Shown here piece by piece: positions 58,269 through 64,000 of a stretch of 64,000 bases of DNA (positions are counted from its first letter, which is position 1; each line of letters starts with the position of its first letter). The stretch is from contig JAIEQI010000075.1 in NCBI GenBank assembly GCA_019747875.1, positions 61,889 to 125,888 of the forward strand, given 5' to 3'. The notes under the pieces are model-generated. The model was not told the DNA's origin and did no database searches. It saw only the letters and a list, made by a program, of their open reading frames with translations. Made by a program: the position numbers and the translations under genes. This DNA is from Candidatus Obscuribacterales bacterium. Its GTDB lineage: Bacteria > Cyanobacteriota > Vampirovibrionia > Obscuribacterales > Obscuribacteraceae.

Positions 58269-59531
58269 ATGACAACGTCTGAAGCGTCAGAGCCAGCTAA
58301 GCCACAATCGTTCGCTCCGCCGTGGATTTTCGGAATCACAAACATCCCCTTTGGGGTGGCTGGTACGTACACCGGCGTCGCTATGCCGTTCTTGTTAGGC
58401 AAAAAAGGAGTACCGATTGAAACAATTGCTGTCATTTCAGCATTGTCCTTGCTTCCAGCCGCCTATCAACTCTTCTGGGCACCGATTCTCGACCTGGGCA
58501 TGAGGCGCCGCTCATGGCTGATTCTTTGCTCATTTGCCGGCTCTTTCTGCCTGGCGGCCACGCTGTTACTGAAGTTGCCGGATAACCTTGATTTGTACAA
58601 AGTCCTGACAGTCCTGGGACAAGGCCTGGTCGGATTAGTCGCCTCCTGTAACGGCGCCCTAGTCTCCACGCGCGTTGATCCCGAAAAGCGTGGTCGCGCG
58701 GCCGGCTATGTCAATGCGGCAAATCTCGGAGCGTCTGCACTTGGAGGCGGTCTTGTACTTACGTTGGCATCGCAATTCTCAAATGAAGTCGCAGCGATTG
58801 GTCTGGTCTTGATGATTTGCCTTCCAGCCCTCGCCGCCCTGGCAATTCCAGAGCCGCCACCAATGAAGGAGCCTATACTGGCGCACCTGGCAGATATGGC
58901 AAAGGAAGTTTGGCGAGCTGTTCGCTCCCGCAAGGGCTGGACCGGTCTGTGTTTCTGCATTTCGCCGGTGGGAACAGTCGCTCTCACGAACTTGTTGTCC
59001 GCGCTAGGAAAAGACTATTCGGTTCCCGACAATATGGTAGCGATGGTAAACGGATATGGCGGCGGTTTTGTCACCGCTGTTGGTGCACTTGCAAGCGGCT
59101 ACATTTTAGACCGAGCCGACCGGCGAAAACTATATCTGCTTGCCGGAATTCTCACGGCAGCAGTCGCCGCCGGTATTGCCCTTGCACCGAAAACAATCGA
59201 GGTTTATGTCGTCGGCAGCATCTTATATCTTGCAGTTGCCGGGCTAGCTTATGCAGCATTTTCCGCTGTAGTTTATGAAATAGTAGGAACAGCAGGAAAG
59301 ACAGCGTCGACACTTTATTCCGTTTTCCCGGCCGCAGGTAATCAAGCAATTTCCTACACTGTCTTCCTCGATGGCAAAGCTGGGGGTAGGTGGGGCACAC
59401 AAGCAATTTTTTGGGCCGACGCAGCATTGAACATGGCAGGAGTGATCTGCCTCTTTCTGCTATTGCGTGTGGTTTTTCCCGACAAAAAAGCGCAGCAAGA
59501 ACCAGATTCCCAAGAAGAAAAGCGAACCTAA
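58269..59531 (+). CDS. Major facilitator superfamily transporter (AmpG-like)
   Basis: 420 residues with about 12 hydrophobic helices. The beginning (FGITNIPFGVAGTYTGVAMPFLL, then QLFWAPILDLGMRRRSWLIL) resembles the AmpG/acetyl-CoA transporter branch of the MFS, with the D-x-x-x-R-R loop after helix 2. The second half repeats the pattern (GYILDRADRRKLYLLAG). The C-terminus is short and charged. The substrate is unknown; AmpG imports muropeptides, but relatives vary. The start is ATG 58269. A 7-bp stem-loop follows at 59548. Confidence 0.85.
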   Translation: MTTSEASEPAKPQSFAPPWIFGITNIPFGVAGTYTGVAMPFLLGKKGVPIETIAVISALSLLPAAYQLFWAPILDLGMRRRSWLILCSFAGSFCLAATLLLKLPDNLDLYKVLTVLGQGLVGLVASCNGALVSTRVDPEKRGRAAGYVNAANLGASALGGGLVLTLASQFSNEVAAIGLVLMICLPALAALAIPEPPPMKEPILAHLADMAKEVWRAVRSRKGWTGLCFCISPVGTVALTNLLSALGKDYSVPDNMVAMVNGYGGGFVTAVGALASGYILDRADRRKLYLLAGILTAAVAAGIALAPKTIEVYVVGSILYLAVAGLAYAAFSAVVYEIVGTAGKTASTLYSVFPAAGNQAISYTVFLDGKAGGRWGTQAIFWADAALNMAGVICLFLLLRVVFPDKKAQQEPDSQEEKRT

Positions 59532-59547
59532 AATTAAACGCGGTCCG

Positions 59548-59567
59548 CATCCCTCAGTTAAGGGATG
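59548..59567 (+). terminator. Stem-loop after the MFS gene
   Basis: CATCCCT/AGGGATG with a 6-base loop makes a perfect 7-bp stem 16 bases after the MFS stop. No T-run follows, so termination is uncertain; it may be a processing or attenuation element ahead of the kinase gene. Confidence 0.35.
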
Positions 59568-59592
59568 GGCTCATGCAAACACTTGTCCTACA

Positions 59593-60810
59593 ATGGATTT
59601 GAGGGGAATCTTCGTATGCAAAGAGTTACGTTGCATATCGAGAAGTAGTTGCAACTTGAATAATTCGCTAAGCAAGGACAACTTGGTGGACTCCTTCGTT
59701 TTGCTTATTGTCGAGGACAATCGCGGATTTTCGCTCGCGATTTCGGCAGATCTGCAAGCAAAGGCCGACTATGCTGTACGCGTCGTCAAAGCATTTACCC
59801 TGAAAGAAGCTCTCACGCATGCAAGTGACCCGCCGGACGCAATTTTGTTGGACTTGGATCTCCCTGATTCTCAAGGAATGGACACCGTCAAGTCCCTGCG
59901 AAAACAACTGCCACAGGTTCCGATAATCGTCCTGACCGGAAGAGATTGTATTAAGTCCGCCCTCGAAGCAATCAAAAACGGGGCACAGGACTATGTCATA
60001 AAAGGCGAGATCGATGGCAGGTATCTGGCCAGAGCTATACAGTATGCAGTCGAACGAATGCAGGTACAAAGACAACTCATAAGTATTAGCAACCAGCGCG
60101 AAGACTTCATGGCGGTGCTATCTCATGATTTGAAGAATAATCTGGTCGGGTGCGAACGGCTAATTAAGCTGTTGCTTGACGGTGTAATTGGAGACTTGAC
60201 CAGCGAACAAAATGAATCGCTATCCCTCATGCACAAAACTATGTGCGATTCGATTCTGATATCAAAAGACATGCTGGAGCTGTACCGGTACGAAAGCGGA
60301 AAGGAGGTTCTGCGTATCGAGCGAGCAGACCTTACGGCAACGGTACAAAGAGCGATCCATGACGTGCAAGGTTTTGCATCCTATTCCGATGTGAAGTTGA
60401 ACTTTCAACAGACATCACCGACGCCTTTGGAAATGGATTGCATCGCGATCGAACATGTAGTTGTAAATTTGTTGCACAACGCGATACGGTTTAGCCCACG
60501 CAAAAGCGCTGTCGAAGTGCAAACGTATTGCACCGATGATCTTGCCATTCTTAAAGTGAAAGACAAAGGACAAGGCCTAACTAGTCTTGAGCAAGAGAGT
60601 CTCTTCAAGCGAATAAACGAAGGGCGCATAGGCCGGAACTATGACAACGGTGGAACTGGACTTGGCCTCTACCTTTGCCACAGAATCCTGCAGCTCCACA
60701 ACGGCACCCTTAGTTGTCTCAGCAGTAAAACTTCCGGCACTACGTTTCAAGCCAGCATTCCATTAGCTTTCAATCCTAGCCACACATTCGCTCCACAGGT
60801 GATCAAGTGA
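59593..60810 (+). CDS. Hybrid receiver - sensor histidine kinase
   Basis: About 405 residues from ATG 59593. The REC domain comes first (FVLLIVEDNRGF; Asp in AILLDLDLPDSQG; Thr in IIVLTGRD; K in DYVIKGEI), followed by a coiled linker, HisKA with phospho-His in VLSHDLKNNLVG, and an HATPase domain (NLLHNAIRFSPRKS; DKGQGL; GGTGLGLYLCHRIL). It has no membrane or extra sensor domain, so it is a soluble kinase that probably responds to phosphorylation of its own REC domain. The true start could be further downstream (the REC domain begins at about 59694), and the open frame also extends upstream into the MFS gene. It overlaps the NarL-type regulator gene by 4 bases (GTGA). Confidence 0.87.
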   Translation: MDLRGIFVCKELRCISRSSCNLNNSLSKDNLVDSFVLLIVEDNRGFSLAISADLQAKADYAVRVVKAFTLKEALTHASDPPDAILLDLDLPDSQGMDTVKSLRKQLPQVPIIVLTGRDCIKSALEAIKNGAQDYVIKGEIDGRYLARAIQYAVERMQVQRQLISISNQREDFMAVLSHDLKNNLVGCERLIKLLLDGVIGDLTSEQNESLSLMHKTMCDSILISKDMLELYRYESGKEVLRIERADLTATVQRAIHDVQGFASYSDVKLNFQQTSPTPLEMDCIAIEHVVVNLLHNAIRFSPRKSAVEVQTYCTDDLAILKVKDKGQGLTSLEQESLFKRINEGRIGRNYDNGGTGLGLYLCHRILQLHNGTLSCLSSKTSGTTFQASIPLAFNPSHTFAPQVIK

Positions 60811-61505
60811 CGGAAACACAAAGCGGAAATCCAATTAGAATCCTTATTGCTGATGATCAGGAAATTATTTCCACGGGGCTGAAACTTTTTCTAGAAAGAG
60901 AGAACTTCGATGTTTGCGGCGAAGCACGCAACGGAACGCAAGCAGTTGAGCTTTCCATTGAACTGAAACCAGACGTGATTTTAATGGATATAAACATGCC
61001 TTTTATGGACGGAATGGAAGCGACAAAAAAGATCTTGGCTCAAATGCCAAACGTCAAAGTGATCATGTTCACGACATTCAGCAATGATGAGAGTATTTTC
61101 GGCTCGTTCTCAGCAGGAGCTCAAGGCTATTGCATGAAGGATATCAGTCCATCTCAATTGAAGTATGCCATTCACACTGTGTACTCTGGTGCAGCATGGT
61201 TGGACAGCAAGGTAGCGGATCGTGTGTTGCGGTCTACGGAAGCAAGTTCAAAGTCCGCCACCGCAAAGCCGCTAAAAACTTCCGCCTCGCAATCTACAAA
61301 GAAATTTCTCCTTACTGATCGCGAAATCGATGTTCTCAAATTACTCGTTGAAGGCTGCAGCAACAAAGAAATATCTGCACGTTTGATCGTGAGCCTGGAA
61401 ACTGTTAAGAGTCACATGCAACACATATTTGAGAAACTCAGGGTAGCAGACAGAACGCAAGCAGCATTGAAAGCAATAAAAGAAGGAATACTTGAGTCGG
61501 AGTAG
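60807..61505 (+). CDS. NarL/FixJ-family response regulator
   Basis: 232 residues: REC domain (IRILIADDQEIISTG; Asp in DVILMDINMPFMDG; Thr in VIMFTTFS; K in GYCMKDIS), a Ser/Thr/Lys-rich linker, then a LuxR-type helix-turn-helix (LTDREIDVLKLLVEGCSNKE, then ETVKSHMQHIFEKLRV). The GTG start overlaps the kinase stop, so the two are a coupled two-component pair in which the hybrid kinase phosphorylates this regulator. The target genes are unknown. A TPR-protein gene follows about 120 bases later. Confidence 0.92.
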   Translation: MTETQSGNPIRILIADDQEIISTGLKLFLERENFDVCGEARNGTQAVELSIELKPDVILMDINMPFMDGMEATKKILAQMPNVKVIMFTTFSNDESIFGSFSAGAQGYCMKDISPSQLKYAIHTVYSGAAWLDSKVADRVLRSTEASSKSATAKPLKTSASQSTKKFLLTDREIDVLKLLVEGCSNKEISARLIVSLETVKSHMQHIFEKLRVADRTQAALKAIKEGILESE

Positions 61506-61581
61506 TTCCAAAGGATGATTGAGTTAATCACCCGGGGGATAAATCCTCAAAAGTATTACCCCTTTTATTTCACCAATAGCG

Positions 61582-61602
61582 GGGAAGCCAGATCAGCTTC
61601 CC
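61582..61602 (+). terminator. Stem-loop between the regulator and the TPR gene
   Basis: A perfect 7-bp stem GGGAAGC/GCTTCCC with a 7-base loop lies 77 bases after the NarL-type gene and shortly before ATG 61625. It is followed by TGCGGTTTG rather than a T-run, so it is a weak terminator or a leader structure of the next gene. Confidence 0.4.
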
Positions 61603-61624
61603 TGCGGTTTGATAGAAGTATGCA

Positions 61625-62230
61625 ATGACTCTCTACCGGGGACTAAATATGTTGGAAACAGCATGCGAAAATGTATATCACTCAGCGATGAAGCGGATTG
61701 AAAGAACCGAAATGGCATGGGGAAAAAACCATCCAAAGCTGGTTAGCGATCTCCGCAATCTATCCGAACTGTTCTTTGTTTTTGGTGAATTGGAGAAGGC
61801 AAAAGCTCTTTACTGGCGAATCCTCGACATTCAACAGAATTCAAAGGTGGGGTTACTCAACCCTGACACCGCCGAAACGCTTCTAATGCTTGGCGAAATC
61901 TATGCGGCCGAGAAGAATCTCGAAAAAGCCGAACAATTACTCCAGGCGGCTCTCGGCATACTGATCAAGAATAATATTCAGGGATCGGAGTTAGAAATAC
62001 GCATTTTATTGAAGTTGAATGCAGTTCTCACTCTATCTAATCAGACAGAAAAGATACTACAAGTGGAGAACCGACTGTACGTATTCCTGAAGCAATATGC
62101 CGCCAAAGCAGAAGCGAAAGCGAAGGCGGAAGCAAAAGAGTCTGTTACACCTGCCAATCCGGTATCCTCAACTGCTGTTACAGTGGAAGTTGAGAAACCA
62201 CGCCTGCGAACAGTGAGCACAGCAGCTTAG
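61625..62230 (+). CDS. TPR-repeat protein (kinesin light chain-like)
   Basis: 201 residues with three TPR-type units in the kinesin-light-chain style (HPKLVSDLRNLSELFFVFGELEKA-type unit; DTAETLLMLGEIYAAEKNLE; a third degenerate unit), then an Ala/Lys/Glu repeat (AKAEAKAKAEAKE) and a low-complexity tail. The second possible start, ATG 61649, has GGGGA upstream and may be the real one. It is likely a scaffold protein; its place after the two-component pair suggests but does not prove a link. Confidence 0.75.
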   Translation: MTLYRGLNMLETACENVYHSAMKRIERTEMAWGKNHPKLVSDLRNLSELFFVFGELEKAKALYWRILDIQQNSKVGLLNPDTAETLLMLGEIYAAEKNLEKAEQLLQAALGILIKNNIQGSELEIRILLKLNAVLTLSNQTEKILQVENRLYVFLKQYAAKAEAKAKAEAKESVTPANPVSSTAVTVEVEKPRLRTVSTAA

Positions 62231-62514
62231 AATCACGGATTCACGCAGAATTTGTTTTGAAATTTTGAATTTTATTGAACAGCTAAGCAGAAGCAAGCAT
62301 TCCCGCAACCGCATTGTCTGTGGTGCATATGGATTGCTTTGGTAGACAACAGCAGCGTCTTCTCACGTGGACGCGTAAGCCAGCAGCGCCGCCCCTAACC
62401 GCCACAACATGGTCTGCTGGCTGCTTCTGCCAAACGAGTGGCGAAATCTTTAATTAACCTATTGAACCTCAAAGCAAACTAACAACGTTTGCTCTCATCA
62501 ATCGCGAGCTAATT

Positions 62515-63789
62515 ATGAATCTCAAACTTTGCATCCGCAGGTTTGCAGTGCTACTGCTGTGCCTGTTCATATTGATCCCAGAACTACAAGCACATACTGC
62601 TTCCCAGCCCGAACTAGGCAACGTCTCTAGCCATAGCGATTCAATGAAAACAGGAGTAGCGCTATCAGGCAGCACCTCATTGAATTTCAATGAAGCTTGC
62701 AAACAAGTGCTTCTCAAGTTCTGTTCTGAAAATGGTGAGAGTTCTTTAGCATTAGAGGACAGCTTGCGCCACTTTGAAGAAAGACTGGATCACAAAAGAG
62801 AAGAGTTGAGAAGATGCTACGAAATTCTCAGCAGCGCAATAGACAGAGGGATCCTTACCAGTAAAAGTAATCACGTAGAACTATGCAAACATTTGATCAT
62901 TGAATTGGGTGATCCGTCACAAGTCAATCAAGGCAATCATAATACGTGCACGTTAGCAGCTCTGGAAACAAAGCTATACACTGAAGCCCCTTCTGTAGTT
63001 TGCAGCATAATTCTTCAAGCTTTGAGTGGAACCATTACTGGTTTTTCTGGACAGACGGCGAAACTTCCGGCAGATCTCATCGAGCCCGATCGCGAGTCCA
63101 GGTTGTTCCACGTCGGCAGTCCTTGCCGCTCGTATGCGAGTCAGATTTTTCAAATTGCAGTAGCAAACTTGTACTGGCAAAATCAAACAGAAGATCCGCG
63201 CGGTATCAAGGTTCCGCTAGGCTCCCTTAGATACATACAACAGCCGGGTGGTCCGACCTTTCACGGCGACACCGGCGAGCGCCTTGTGATTCGCTGGGCA
63301 GATGACATTCGCGAACACGTTGCGAGTCAATCAGGAATGCCAGAGAACAGTCCCGCGTTTTCCATGCGATGCCTGATGGGCGCTTATGAGATGCTTACAG
63401 GACGCTCAGCAAAGCCCTTTTTGCTTGCGCACAAAAGCCGTCCGGAGAACAAACCGGCAACTCTGTTTAATGGAAGCAATGATCTGGCAAACAAACTTTC
63501 TAACCTCAAACAATCCGGTCAATTACCTGCAATTATTGCCATCCATCCGAACGGTGGAGTAATTCAAACAGCTCCAAGACTCACGTTCCGAGCCGCACCT
63601 GGGGTTCTTCAGTTAATAACACCCAAATGCACAAGCTGGCACGTTGTTTGCGTTACCGACTACAAAGCAGATACGGGGGAAGTAAATATAGACAATTTCT
63701 GGGGACCGCGCTCCGATTTTGTAAAAGACCGTTCGCTTCAACTCAGCGAGCTTCATGCCAGCACTTATGAGTCGAAGCCAAAGAAATAA
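62515..63789 (+). CDS. Exported protein with papain-like cysteine peptidase pattern
   Basis: 424 residues. The signal peptide MNLKLCIRRFAVLLLCLF continues to ILIPELQA, with likely cleavage after QA. A helical region (70-130) precedes QVNQGNHNTCTLAALETKLY, where Q-G-x-x-x-T-C145-T resembles the oxyanion Gln and nucleophilic Cys of papain-fold peptidases. Near the C-terminus, SWHVVCVTDYKADTGEVNID (His376) is followed by NFWG with D393/N394, matching the His and Asp/Asn of the triad (compare H-A-x and N-x-W-G in C1/C2/C39-like enzymes). I recognise no exact family, so activity is inferred from spacing and motif order alone. It is followed by a strong terminator. Confidence 0.7.
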   Translation: MNLKLCIRRFAVLLLCLFILIPELQAHTASQPELGNVSSHSDSMKTGVALSGSTSLNFNEACKQVLLKFCSENGESSLALEDSLRHFEERLDHKREELRRCYEILSSAIDRGILTSKSNHVELCKHLIIELGDPSQVNQGNHNTCTLAALETKLYTEAPSVVCSIILQALSGTITGFSGQTAKLPADLIEPDRESRLFHVGSPCRSYASQIFQIAVANLYWQNQTEDPRGIKVPLGSLRYIQQPGGPTFHGDTGERLVIRWADDIREHVASQSGMPENSPAFSMRCLMGAYEMLTGRSAKPFLLAHKSRPENKPATLFNGSNDLANKLSNLKQSGQLPAIIAIHPNGGVIQTAPRLTFRAAPGVLQLITPKCTSWHVVCVTDYKADTGEVNIDNFWGPRSDFVKDRSLQLSELHASTYESKPKK

Positions 63790-63856
63790 AGCCGGATCTC
63801 GCTTGCAGCAAGTTCTCTACCTAGCTGTGCTAAACAAAACATAGATTTACGCCCCA

Positions 63857-63890
63857 ACGCGCCTGCTTCCCGGCAGGCGCGTCAATTTTT
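63857..63890 (+). terminator. Rho-independent terminator
   Basis: A perfect 10-bp GC-rich stem ACGCGCCTGC/GCAGGCGCGT with a 6-base loop is followed by CAATTTTT. It lies about 70 bases after the exported-peptidase gene. It is the clearest terminator in the window. Confidence 0.92.
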
Positions 63891-63931
63891 CTGTATGACG
63901 ACCTCCCGACGGTTGAAGTCGCTCTGGTATC

Positions 63932-64000
63932 GTCGTCTCGCGAGAATCGGTGGCTCTGCGTCGTCTCGCGAGGATCGGTGGCTCTGCGTCGTCTCGCGAG
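63932..64000. repeat. 28-bp direct tandem repeat running off the window edge
   Basis: Units start at 63932, 63960 and 63988 (third cut by the window). Each unit is GTCGTCTCGCGAG followed by A/G, then ATCGGTGGCTCTGC. Adjacent units differ by one base, and there are no unique spacers, so it is a minisatellite-like tandem repeat, not a CRISPR array. The CTCGCGAG palindrome recurs every 28 bases. Confidence 0.9.

Noticed and set aside
63932..64000. CRISPR array
   Set aside because: Units are directly adjacent with no unique spacers and no cas gene is seen in the window.

Overview
The window is a dense bacterial chromosome segment of moderate GC with short intergenic gaps and many two-gene overlaps of the ATGA/GTGA type. 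It is rich in Ser/Thr protein kinases that carry one membrane span and a TPR-like tail, in single-domain response regulators, and in exported proteins of unknown function. It also holds a methyltransferase family with a regulatory domain and a giant glycine-rich exported protein. This mix resembles the Candidatus Obscuribacterales/Melainabacteria (Vampirovibrionia) branch of the Cyanobacteriota. That placement is an inference from gene style: there is no rRNA or marker gene here to prove it.

Layout. 0.2-6.8 kb: a methyltransferase and a convergent Ser/Thr kinase, separated by a segment of about 2.2 kb (Rpn-family nuclease/transposase-like gene plus a small exported protein) that is bounded by a direct repeat of about 168 bp made of the two genes' own 3' ends; then a REC-Hpt protein. 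7-12.3 kb: a symmetrical SulP transporter - Usp - Usp - SulP transporter cluster. 12.4-20.4 kb: a nucleotidyltransferase toxin-like gene with a small partner, a large SWIM-SNF2 helicase, a BrnT/BrnA-like toxin-antitoxin pair and a UPF1-like SF1 helicase, together resembling a defence or genome-maintenance island. 20.5-25.7 kb: two small genes and two tandem membrane-anchored Ser/Thr kinases.

25.7-42.4 kb: one giant repetitive exported protein (about 5,560 residues if intact) on the minus strand, split into two open frames by a single-base frameshift near 37,713. Divergent from it, after a decayed kinase gene, lies an exported calpain-like cysteine protease (43.3-46.0 kb). Its C-terminal region shares a recognisable domain with the C-terminus of the giant protein. 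This divergent pair is the best candidate for an undescribed system in the window.

46.2-64 kb: a second methyltransferase of the same family, small response regulators and TPR proteins, a fourth Ser/Thr kinase, an APC permease with a KdpD/KdpE-like two-component pair (possibly potassium related), an MFS transporter, a REC-histidine kinase/NarL-type regulator pair followed by a TPR protein, and an exported protein with a papain-like Cys/His/Asp-Asn pattern. A family of short GC-rich interspersed repeats occurs near 2.1, 49.9-50.1 and 57.4-57.8 kb, and a 28-bp tandem repeat runs off the right edge.
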